From JBBKWX01 sp037969175 (GTDB taxonomy: Bacteria > Bacteroidota > Bacteroidia > AKYH767-A > JBBKVM01): a stretch of 52,686 nt of DNA. The DNA is taken from contig JBBKWX010000017.1 in assembly GCA_037969175.1 (NCBI GenBank), positions 1 through 52,686 of the forward strand, read 5' to 3'. Each line of letters begins with the position of its first letter. Positions within the stretch are counted from its first letter, which is position 1. The notes under the pieces are model-generated. The model was not told the origin of the DNA and did no database searches. It was given only the letters and a program-made list of their open reading frames with translations. Positions 25,059 to 32,349 of this stretch are shown piece after piece. The position numbers and the translations under genes are program-made.

Positions 25059-25664
25059 TTATAAATTTATCAGCAACTCATTCAAATCATCCTGCATCGC
25101 TGCTGATTTATTTTCAGCATACCAAGAATGTAACTGAAGATTGAATTCAGATTTTGGTATATCAGGATTGCTTTGTTTTAATTCTTTAACGCTTTCAGCA
25201 ATCTTCAATGGTCTTGAACCCCAGTTTCCTAACTTGTTTCCTGATATTTTATCAAAAATTACAAGCTTAGGAATGGCCATTTTCCCATCACTTAAATTAT
25301 CATTCATGAATTCAGGATTTTCATCCCGGTAGATCAGAACTAAATTTATAAGTTCCGGATTTTCATCTGCTGCTTTTTTGATAACAGGAACACATTGTGC
25401 ACTGTCACCACACCAAGCTTCAGTTATAACAAACCAATCCTGGGGAGTTACAATTGACTTTACTTTTGCTGAAATATCAGATCTTATCGTTACAGTTTTG
25501 TCAATTCTTTTCATCCTTTGTGCGTTCAGGCTTGTGGCATGTATTCGATATTCATCTTGAATATCTCCACTGGTTTTTCCCTCAGCTGCATATTTTAGAA
25601 CCTGATCTTTATAAGTATCATAGGTAATGGGATTGATAAGATTTATGGTTTCTGTATTATTCAT
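25059..25664 (-). CDS. Thioredoxin-family protein
   Basis: 201 aa, no signal peptide. The central block FVITEAWCGDSAQCVPVIKKAADE is the active-site region of a Bacteroidota thioredoxin-like family that has a single Cys followed by GDSAQ, with a second Cys four residues on, in place of CxxC. The cis-Pro loop is AIPKLVIFD, and NWGSRP follows. Likely a thiol redox or binding role. First gene of the operon with PTPS and the NorC/NorB-like genes, 26 bases before PTPS; a shared promoter element lies upstream. Confidence 0.8.
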   Translation of the reverse strand: MNNTETINLINPITYDTYKDQVLKYAAEGKTSGDIQDEYRIHATSLNAQRMKRIDKTVTIRSDISAKVKSIVTPQDWFVITEAWCGDSAQCVPVIKKAADENPELINLVLIYRDENPEFMNDNLSDGKMAIPKLVIFDKISGNKLGNWGSRPLKIAESVKELKQSNPDIPKSEFNLQLHSWYAENKSAAMQDDLNELLINL

Positions 25665-25685
25665 GCTTCTTATTTTAGTGTAATT

Positions 25686-25725
25686 TTAAGACTATGGATC
25701 GTGTCAAACTATGATTTCTATCATA
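25686..25725 (-). promoter_or_regulatory. CRP/FNR-type dyad and promoter element, norCB-like operon
   Basis: On the minus strand: dyad TATGATAGAAATCATA (25725-25710, six-base arms, perfect), directly followed by GTTTGAC (25709-25703), six free bases, then CATAGTCTTAA (25696-25686), ending 21 bases before the ATG of the thioredoxin-like gene. The dyad has the TGA(N6)TCA form of CRP/FNR sites. The same arrangement, with 29 of 40 bases identical, precedes the MbnP-like gene at 38258-38297. Confidence 0.7.
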
Positions 25726-25730
25726 TATCA

Positions 25731-25767
25731 AAAAAAACAGAGACGCCTCGATGAAGAGGCGTCTCTG
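25731..25767 (-). terminator. Intrinsic terminator of the beta-oxidation operon
   Basis: Perfect 12-base stem CAGAGACGCCTC / GAGGCGTCTCTG with a 6-base loop (25738-25767), followed on the minus strand by seven T (25737-25731). It lies 22 bases after the acyl-CoA dehydrogenase stop and insulates the following thioredoxin-like promoter. Confidence 0.93.
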
Positions 25768-25789
25768 AACTCAATCCACACACATTATC

Positions 25790-27580
25790 TTAAAAGCAAT
25801 ATTTTCCTGAATCAATCATCTTTGCAGCAATCTTTCGACGTGCCTCTATTGTATTTACAGGGGCAACTTTGCAAAACCGTTTCACGCCCATGAGCAGCAT
25901 CCTTTGTTCATCCCCTTCAGACATTCCGCAAATTGCTTGCTTGGCTTTCAGATGAACCTTCTCAACACAATCATTTAGTAGGACTTTCAAAATTTCTAAT
26001 TCTGTTTCAATGACAGTTTCACCTTTGATCGATCTTAATTTCTGTATGCGAAGTAATACGGATTCCAATGAATATGTTTCAATGGCCATATCTGCAATTG
26101 CCATCAGGATCTCCTGTTCCTTGCCAAGTTTCATCATGAATTTTTGAACCGCAGTTCCGGCAACGATCAGAATAGCTTTTTTAAGTCCGGCTACAGCTTT
26201 TCTTTCTGCTGCAAAAAGTGAATCATCCGCATCTCCAAAATCAGGGATCTCCATCAGTTCTTGCTGGACTGCAGAAGCCGGCCCCATAAGATCTAATTCT
26301 CCTTTCATAGCTCTTTTCAAAACCATGTCGACAGACAACAATCTGTTTATTTCATTTGTTCCCTCAAATATTCTGTTGATCCTTGAATCCCGGTAAGCTC
26401 TGTCCATAGGCGCATCAGCACTGAATCCCATTCCTCCATAGATCTGCACACCTTCATCAACTACGAAGTCGAGTGCTTCAGATCCCAGAACTTTTAATAT
26501 CGCACATTCAACTGCATATTCTTCTGCAGCACCAAGCAAGGCAGCACTTGATTCTTGACCTGATTCCAGCAGTTCATTTTTCTTTTGCTCGATCAAATGG
26601 CTTACTCTGTATACTGTTGTTTCCGTTACATAGGTTCTGATAGCCATGTCTGCCAGTTTGGATTTTATAGCTCCAAATTTTGCTATGGGCATACCAAACT
26701 GTTCACGTGTTTTTGCATAGTCAACAGCTTGTGATGTACATACTTTTGCACCGCCTAAAACAGCACCTGCAAGTTTTGCTCTGCCAATATTCAAGATGTT
26801 GAAAGCAATGAGATGACCTTTGCCAATTGCTCCCAAAAGATTTTCTGCCGGGATCTTGCAATCGGTCAGGAATACTTGCCGCGTGCTCGATCCTTTGATT
26901 CCCATTTTATGTTCTTCCTCTCCGAAAGTTAAACCGGGATTATCTCTCTCTATGATAAAAGCAGTAAACTTATCTCCATCTACCTGAGCGAAGACTGTGA
27001 ACACATGAGCAAAGCCTGCATTTGTGATCCACATTTTCTGTCCATTAAGTATATAATGTTTTCCATCTGCCGTAAGTTCGGCTTTGGTTTTTGCAGCTAG
27101 TGCATCTGATCCGGATCCGGGTTCCGTAAGACAATAACTTCCTTTCCATTCACCGGTTGCAAGCTTGGGCAAATATTTTTTCTTTTGCTCTTCCGTACCA
27201 TAATAGAGGATAGGTAAAGTTCCAATTCCGGTATGTGCAGCAACGGCAACAGAAAAAGAATGACCGCTTCCTAGTACTTCAGTAAGTAACATCCCCGTCA
27301 CAAAATCTTTTCCGATACCGCCATATTCTTCAGGTAAAGAAACAGAAAGCAAACCCAGGCTACCAGCTTTATCCAGAAGAGAAACCATAAGTCCTGCTTC
27401 CATAGCATCAATTCTTTCCAGATTTGGAGTGACTTCGGCATCAAGAAAGTCTTTGGCCATGTCGGCCATCATGCGCTGTTCTTCATCAAATTCTTCTGGA
27501 ATGAAGATGGAAGAAAAGTCGCTTTCTTTAATTATGAATTCTCCCCCTTTGAGGATTTCATTTTTAGTTTTTATTTCCAT
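25790..27580 (-). CDS. fadE: Acyl-CoA dehydrogenase (long form)
   Basis: 596 aa, FAD enzyme for the first oxidation step of fatty-acid beta-oxidation. N-terminal helices, then YCLTEPGSGSDALAAKT and KMWITNAGFAHVF (FAD/substrate loops), VQIYGGMGFSADAPMDRAYRDSR, and the catalytic glutamate in FEGTNEINRL. About 170 extra C-terminal residues place it with VLCAD/ACAD9-like enzymes. ATG 27580 is chosen, since an in-frame ATG 30 bases upstream would overlap the thiolase stop and lies outside the family. Last gene of the operon; strong terminator follows. Long-chain substrate preference is inference. Confidence 0.93.
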   Translation of the reverse strand: MEIKTKNEILKGGEFIIKESDFSSIFIPEEFDEEQRMMADMAKDFLDAEVTPNLERIDAMEAGLMVSLLDKAGSLGLLSVSLPEEYGGIGKDFVTGMLLTEVLGSGHSFSVAVAAHTGIGTLPILYYGTEEQKKKYLPKLATGEWKGSYCLTEPGSGSDALAAKTKAELTADGKHYILNGQKMWITNAGFAHVFTVFAQVDGDKFTAFIIERDNPGLTFGEEEHKMGIKGSSTRQVFLTDCKIPAENLLGAIGKGHLIAFNILNIGRAKLAGAVLGGAKVCTSQAVDYAKTREQFGMPIAKFGAIKSKLADMAIRTYVTETTVYRVSHLIEQKKNELLESGQESSAALLGAAEEYAVECAILKVLGSEALDFVVDEGVQIYGGMGFSADAPMDRAYRDSRINRIFEGTNEINRLLSVDMVLKRAMKGELDLMGPASAVQQELMEIPDFGDADDSLFAAERKAVAGLKKAILIVAGTAVQKFMMKLGKEQEILMAIADMAIETYSLESVLLRIQKLRSIKGETVIETELEILKVLLNDCVEKVHLKAKQAICGMSEGDEQRMLLMGVKRFCKVAPVNTIEARRKIAAKMIDSGKYCF

Positions 27581-27596
27581 GGAAAGCAATCTGAAT

Positions 27597-28769
27597 TTAT
27601 AACATTTCAATTACACCTGCAGCACCTTGCCCGGTTCCAACACACATGGTAACAATACCATATTTCTTATTTCTAAGTTGCAATTCGTTCATCATCTGAA
27701 CGGTTAACTTTGCACCTGTGCATCCCAGAGGATGGCCCAGTGCGATCGCACCTCCATTTACATTCACTATTTCAGGATCAATGTTTAGGCTTCTAACGAC
27801 AGCTACCGACTGAGATGCAAAAGCCTCGTTGAGTTCGAAAAGATCAATATCATTTTGATTTAAACCTGCTCTTTTTAAAGCCATCGGGACAGCGTCTATC
27901 GGACCAATTCCCATGATGCGTGGTTCAACACCGGCAACAGCATAACTTTTTAATTTCGCTATTGGAGAGAGATTTAATTCTTTCAACATTCTCTCCGAAA
28001 CTATCATTACAAAGGCAGCACCATCAGATGTTTGCGAAGAATTCCCGGCAGTAACACTTCCTCTCGCATCAAACACAGGTCTTAGCATAGCCAATTTTTC
28101 AATTGAGGTATCCGCTCTCGGACCTTCATCTGTATCAGCTGTAAAAATTGAAATTGCTTTTTTATCATTTTGAACAAAAATATTTTCAACCTCAACCGGA
28201 ACTATTTGATCTTTGAATTTACCGGTAGTTATTGCATTCATTGCTTTTTGATGCGAAGAAAAAGAAAATGCATCCTGATCTTCTCTGCTTATTTTGTATT
28301 CCCTTGCGACTGCTTCGGCTGTCAGTCCCATTCCCCAATACCATTCCGGATGCTCTTTTGCAACGGCATAGTTCGGAACGATTCTCCATCCACCGAATGG
28401 AATTGGCGACATACACTCAACTCCGCCTGCTATGATGCAATCAGCCATCCCCGAATTAATTTTCGCTGATGCTATAGCGATCGTCTCTAATCCGGAAGAA
28501 CAATATCTGTTAACAGTCATGCCCGGAACTTTTACAGTATCCAGAGCCATGAGCGAGATCATTCTGCCCACATTAAGCCCTTGTTCTGCTTCGGGTGTAG
28601 CATTTCCAACAATTACATCATCTATCCTGTTTTTATCCAATTGCGGAAAATTTTCCAGCAATCTTTTTATAACAGCAACTGCCAGATCATCGGGTCGGGT
28701 ATTTTTGAACATTCCTCGGGGTGCTTTCCCAACAGCACTTCTATATCCTGCAACTATATATGCTTCCAT
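27597..28769 (-). CDS. fadA: Acetyl-CoA acyltransferase (thiolase)
   Basis: 390 aa thiolase for the final step of beta-oxidation. Nucleophilic Cys in VNRYCSSGLETIAIA, His in ELNEAFASQSVAV, GGAIALGHPLGCTGA, and the second Cys in MCVGTGQGAAGVIEML. Length is standard. It lies 6 bases after the MORN-like gene and 16 before the acyl-CoA dehydrogenase. Degradative thiolase I by context. Confidence 0.95.
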   Translation of the reverse strand: MEAYIVAGYRSAVGKAPRGMFKNTRPDDLAVAVIKRLLENFPQLDKNRIDDVIVGNATPEAEQGLNVGRMISLMALDTVKVPGMTVNRYCSSGLETIAIASAKINSGMADCIIAGGVECMSPIPFGGWRIVPNYAVAKEHPEWYWGMGLTAEAVAREYKISREDQDAFSFSSHQKAMNAITTGKFKDQIVPVEVENIFVQNDKKAISIFTADTDEGPRADTSIEKLAMLRPVFDARGSVTAGNSSQTSDGAAFVMIVSERMLKELNLSPIAKLKSYAVAGVEPRIMGIGPIDAVPMALKRAGLNQNDIDLFELNEAFASQSVAVVRSLNIDPEIVNVNGGAIALGHPLGCTGAKLTVQMMNELQLRNKKYGIVTMCVGTGQGAAGVIEML

Positions 28770-28775
28770 CTTTTT

Positions 28776-29405
28776 TTATTTTGGTTTTGCGGGTGCAACT
28801 GGAGCAGGTTTCGCACCTTTAGTGTCACCTGCTTGCTTGGCTGCTTTTGCTTCCTGCTCTTTTTTTAGTTTTTCAAGTCTTGCTTTTTCTTGTTCAAGAT
28901 CAACACCCATTCTATAGCTTGTCATCTTAACAACATTTCCTTTTCTGTCATATACAGTCCAGGCTCCATCAAGAAGACCTTTGTTATAATTTCCTTTTGA
29001 CTGGACTTGCCCATCATCAAAATATTTTGTCCATTCTGAGATCTTTTTTCCGGAATCATATGTTCCTTCCTGCATAGTCTGTCCATTCATGAAATACTTT
29101 GTGTATTTACCGTCTTTCTTTCCGGATAAATACTCAACCTCTTCCATTACTTTATTGTAAGAATAATACCTTTTGGAAAGCCCATTTCTCTTACCATTCA
29201 AATAATCTACTTCAGATATCAATTCACTGAAATAATTGTAAGATTTCCAGGTACCTTGTTTCTGTCCAAAATCATCAAGGACATTGCGATGATTGTCTTT
29301 TCTTGGAGCATTAGCCGGTTTGTATTCTCGTTGGGCAAATGCAATATCAGATGTGCAACACAGTATTGTTGCAAGTAAGAGATAGTTGATGATACGTTTT
29401 TGCAT
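28776..29405 (-). CDS. Secreted MORN-repeat (YwqK-like) protein within the fad operon
   Basis: 209 aa. Signal peptide MQKRIINYLLLATILCCTSDIAFAQ; then about five MORN-2/YwqK-type repeats of about 23 residues (EVDYLNGKRNGLSKRYY, EVEYLSGKKDGKYTKYF, QEGTYDSGKKISEWTKYF, SKGNYNKGLLDGAWTVY). The end is a charged coiled stretch (EQEKARLEKLKKEQEAKAAK) and an Ala/Pro/Lys tail. YwqK-family proteins are often labelled antitoxins without proof. It is enclosed between the dehydrogenase/hydratase and thiolase genes with 3- and 6-base gaps, so it is co-expressed with beta-oxidation; role unknown. Confidence 0.82.
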   Translation of the reverse strand: MQKRIINYLLLATILCCTSDIAFAQREYKPANAPRKDNHRNVLDDFGQKQGTWKSYNYFSELISEVDYLNGKRNGLSKRYYSYNKVMEEVEYLSGKKDGKYTKYFMNGQTMQEGTYDSGKKISEWTKYFDDGQVQSKGNYNKGLLDGAWTVYDRKGNVVKMTSYRMGVDLEQEKARLEKLKKEQEAKAAKQAGDTKGAKPAPVAPAKPK

Positions 29406-29408
29406 GAT

Positions 29409-31790
29409 CTAGTTTCGCAAAGGTTTACCGGTTGTTAAAATACTTTTGATACGCTCAAGGGTTTTTCTCTCTCCGCATAAAGAAAGGAATGCTTCTCTTT
29501 CAAGATCCAATAAATATTTTTCAGAAACATTTGTTGGTCCGCTTAGATCACCCCCGCACATGATGTATCCTAATTTTTGGGAGATCAGTTTATCATGTTC
29601 CGAAATATAGTTTCCTGAAAACATGGAATTCGCACCGGCGTATATCACTCCGAGTCCCGTTCTGCCAAGTACTCTTATATCTTTTCTTTCTATGGGTCGG
29701 GAATAACCGGCATCTGCAAGTTCTAAAGCTTTTGATTTAGCATCTGTGAGCAGACGGGTTCTGTTCATGGTAATGTTATCCTGACCGTATCTTAATAATC
29801 CCATTTCAAATGCTTCTTCGGCTGAAGTAGATACTTTAGCCATTCCTATATTCAGAAATTGATTTCTAAGAGAATTTGTTTCCATATCTCCTTCTTTTAT
29901 ACTGTCGCTGAAACGTAATGTCAACTCCTTTGTTCCTCCTCCTCCGGGAATCAATCCAACACCAAACTCCACAAGTCCCATATAGGTTTCTGCATGCGCC
30001 TGCACACTGTCGGCATGAAGGTTCATTTCACATCCTCCTCCAAGCGTCAAATTGAATGGAGCAGTAACTACCGGGATAGATGAATAACGAATCCTCATGG
30101 TTGCATTTTGAAAAGCACGGATCGCGAAATCGATCTCATCAAACTCTTGTTCCAAAGCATACATATATACGAGGCCAAGGTTAGCTCCGGCAGAATAGTT
30201 CTGCCCTTCATTTCCAATGACCAGTCCTTTAAAATCTTTTTCAGCAATTTCTATACTCTTCATGATACCCATGACAACATCACTTCCTATCGTATTCATC
30301 TTGGTATGAAACTCAAGATTTAAAATTCCATCACCGATATCTATCAGATCAACACCTGAATTCTTCCAAACAGTTTTAGTTTCTCTTAAAGGATCAAGTA
30401 TGATCAGATTGGAATTTTCATAAACGGAAACATACGTTTTCGATGATGGTTCATACACCAACAGTTTTCCTTTTTCGGTTTTGTAGAATGTTTCAAAACC
30501 TGCATCAAACATTTCATGAACCCATGATGCAACCTTACTTCCGGACGCTTCAATGGCATTCATGATTTCTTTATTTCCAAGTGCGTCCCAACTTTCAAAC
30601 GGACCAAGTTCCCATCCAAATCCTGCTCTTAATGCCGCATCAATATCAGCTATTGAATCGGAAACTTCAGGCAACCTGTTTGAAGAATAGGAGAGAAGAT
30701 CGTGAAAAGCCAGTCTGTAAAATTCGCCGGCTTTATCTTTTCCATTGTACAATACCTTATATCTTTCTTTAAGGTTGTCTATTGATTTTGTTAATTCAAG
30801 TGTTTGGAATTTTGCTTTGGATCTTGGTTCATATTCCAAGGTATCCAGATTCAAACTAAGGATTTCTTTTCCTCCTTCGGGAGTTTTTATTTTCTTATAG
30901 AACCCTTTCCCTGTCTTGTCTCCAAACAATTGTTTTTTCATCATTTCTTCGATGAAACCCGGTAATTTGAATGTTTTTATGGCCTCGTCTTCCGGACAAT
31001 TTTCTTCGACACCTGCTGCAACTTTTACTAAAGTGTCGAGCCCAACAACATCACAAGTTCGATAAGATGCAGACTTTGGTCTGCCAAGAACAGGGCCGGT
31101 AAGTTTATCCACTTCATCGATAGTAAGCCCTAATTGCTTGGTTAGATGAAAAGCTGACATCATTGAATAAACTCCAATTCTATTAGCGATGAAAGCAGGT
31201 GTATCTTTGCTTTTTACAGTTGTTTTTCCAAGAAATAAATCTCCGTAATGGATAAGAAATTCCAGCACATCTTCGTCTGTGTCAGGGCCGGGGATTATTT
31301 CAAGAAGCTTTAAATATCTTGGAGGATTAAAAAAATGTGTTCCGCAAAAATGCTTGCGAAATTCATCTGATCTTCCTTCAGCGATCAAATGAATAGGAAT
31401 TCCTGAAGTGTTTGAACTGATTAAAGTTCCGGGTTTACGAAATTCTTCAACCCGTTCCAGCAGACTCTTTTTTATGTCGAGACGTTCAATTACTACTTCT
31501 ATTACCCAATCACAATCAGAGATCAATTTCAGGTCATCATCAAAATTACCTGTAGATATTAATTGAATAGATTTTTTGGAATAAATCGGAGATGGCTTTG
31601 ATACTAAGCAAGTTTTCAAGGCATCATTTACGATCTTGTTTCTCGACGCATGGTCCTTGGGATCTGCCTCTTTCGAAGGGATATCCAACAAGATCACAGG
31701 AACTCCAATATTAGCAAAGTGACAAGCTATTCTTGAACCCATGATGCCTGAACCAAGCACCGCAACTTTATTTATTATTCTATTTTGCAT
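29409..31790 (-). CDS. 3-hydroxyacyl-CoA dehydrogenase / enoyl-CoA hydratase fusion
   Basis: 793 aa bifunctional beta-oxidation enzyme with the dehydrogenase first and the crotonase second, as in Bacillus FadN and unlike E. coli FadB. N-terminal NAD site VAVLGSGIMGSRIACHFA, catalytic His in KHFCGTHFFNPPRYLKLLEII, two 3HCDH C-domains (to about residue 430), then crotonase with oxyanion loop GQNYSAGANLG and catalytic glutamates in LGGGCEMNLH and MGLVEFGVGLIPGGGG. Both active sites appear intact. It lies 17 bases after the MarR gene. Confidence 0.94.
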   Translation of the reverse strand: MQNRIINKVAVLGSGIMGSRIACHFANIGVPVILLDIPSKEADPKDHASRNKIVNDALKTCLVSKPSPIYSKKSIQLISTGNFDDDLKLISDCDWVIEVVIERLDIKKSLLERVEEFRKPGTLISSNTSGIPIHLIAEGRSDEFRKHFCGTHFFNPPRYLKLLEIIPGPDTDEDVLEFLIHYGDLFLGKTTVKSKDTPAFIANRIGVYSMMSAFHLTKQLGLTIDEVDKLTGPVLGRPKSASYRTCDVVGLDTLVKVAAGVEENCPEDEAIKTFKLPGFIEEMMKKQLFGDKTGKGFYKKIKTPEGGKEILSLNLDTLEYEPRSKAKFQTLELTKSIDNLKERYKVLYNGKDKAGEFYRLAFHDLLSYSSNRLPEVSDSIADIDAALRAGFGWELGPFESWDALGNKEIMNAIEASGSKVASWVHEMFDAGFETFYKTEKGKLLVYEPSSKTYVSVYENSNLIILDPLRETKTVWKNSGVDLIDIGDGILNLEFHTKMNTIGSDVVMGIMKSIEIAEKDFKGLVIGNEGQNYSAGANLGLVYMYALEQEFDEIDFAIRAFQNATMRIRYSSIPVVTAPFNLTLGGGCEMNLHADSVQAHAETYMGLVEFGVGLIPGGGGTKELTLRFSDSIKEGDMETNSLRNQFLNIGMAKVSTSAEEAFEMGLLRYGQDNITMNRTRLLTDAKSKALELADAGYSRPIERKDIRVLGRTGLGVIYAGANSMFSGNYISEHDKLISQKLGYIMCGGDLSGPTNVSEKYLLDLEREAFLSLCGERKTLERIKSILTTGKPLRN

Positions 31791-31807
31791 GTGTATTTGT
31801 CTATAAA

Positions 31808-32266
31808 TTAACCGGTACTTTTCAGTCGGGGAGATTCAAGCAAACCAAGCTCCGCGATCTCGTTGATCTCAGTGATCACTTCGAAAAATATTTTAAGTTT
31901 CCTTGGATCGATCTTGTCCTGAACGGCTTCGTTAAATCCGATTACTGTCTTTCGCGAAATTTCTCTTTTCTTTTTGCCTTTTGCTGTCAAAGTAAGTCTC
32001 ACCATCCGCTTATCTTTTGCATCCGGCTCACGTGTAATAAAACCCTTGGTCTCCATTGTTTTTAGCAATCTGACAAGTGATCTGGGTTCCATACCCATCT
32101 TAGGACCTAAATGTGTGCTGGGAGTTCCGTCTTTTTGATCAATGTTGAGTAAGGCATATCCAATGGCCATACTCAGTCCATTCCCTGTTGCTTCCAGGTT
32201 GTACATCCTGGCAATTTTATGCCAGGTCCAGCGAATATGAAAATCAATTGTTTCGGTGGGTTTCAT
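31808..32266 (-). CDS. MarR-family transcriptional regulator of the beta-oxidation operon
   Basis: 152 aa winged-helix repressor. The recognition region is LGPKMGMEPRSLVRLLKTMETKGFI and the wing is REPDAKDKRMVRLTLTAKGKKK, with the usual Asp-x-Arg. Dimer helices flank it. ATG 32266 is chosen; an in-frame ATG 36 bases upstream would add a hydrophobic stretch and lie over the promoter box. It stands between the acyl-CoA ligase and the dehydrogenase/hydratase genes; a palindrome immediately upstream is a likely autoregulatory operator. An acyl-CoA effector is plausible by context. Confidence 0.9.
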   Translation of the reverse strand: MKPTETIDFHIRWTWHKIARMYNLEATGNGLSMAIGYALLNIDQKDGTPSTHLGPKMGMEPRSLVRLLKTMETKGFITREPDAKDKRMVRLTLTAKGKKKREISRKTVIGFNEAVQDKIDPRKLKIFFEVITEINEIAELGLLESPRLKSTG

Positions 32267-32271
32267 TCGCC

Positions 32272-32279
32272 CAAATATA
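32272..32279 (-). promoter_or_regulatory. -7 box of marR-led transcript
   Basis: Minus strand TATATTTG, exact TAnnTTTG. Its end is only 5 bases from ATG 32266, so transcription would begin at or very near the start codon; the mRNA may be leaderless. Confidence 0.6.
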
Positions 32280-32290
32280 ATCAAAATAAC

Positions 32291-32304
32291 GTATGCAAGC
32301 ATAC
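32291..32304. promoter_or_regulatory. Palindromic operator, probably MarR binding site
   Basis: Perfect palindrome GTATGC-AA-GCATAC; with flanks, 8 of 9 bases pair on each side. It covers the -33 region just upstream of the marR -7 box, where a bound dimer would block RNA polymerase. Typical length for MarR operators. Confidence 0.65.
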
Positions 32305-32349
32305 ATTATTAAAATTATGACAAAAACATAGCGAAACCCGGGGTAGGAT

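Noticed and set aside
28170..28469. Open frames on the plus strand within the thiolase gene
   Set aside because: They are shadows of a strongly conserved enzyme on the other strand, with no family features, signal or promoter.
28776..29405. YwqK-type protein as an antitoxin of a toxin-antitoxin pair
   Set aside because: The name is a database label only; no toxin-like gene is adjacent, the protein has a signal peptide, and it sits in a metabolic operon.
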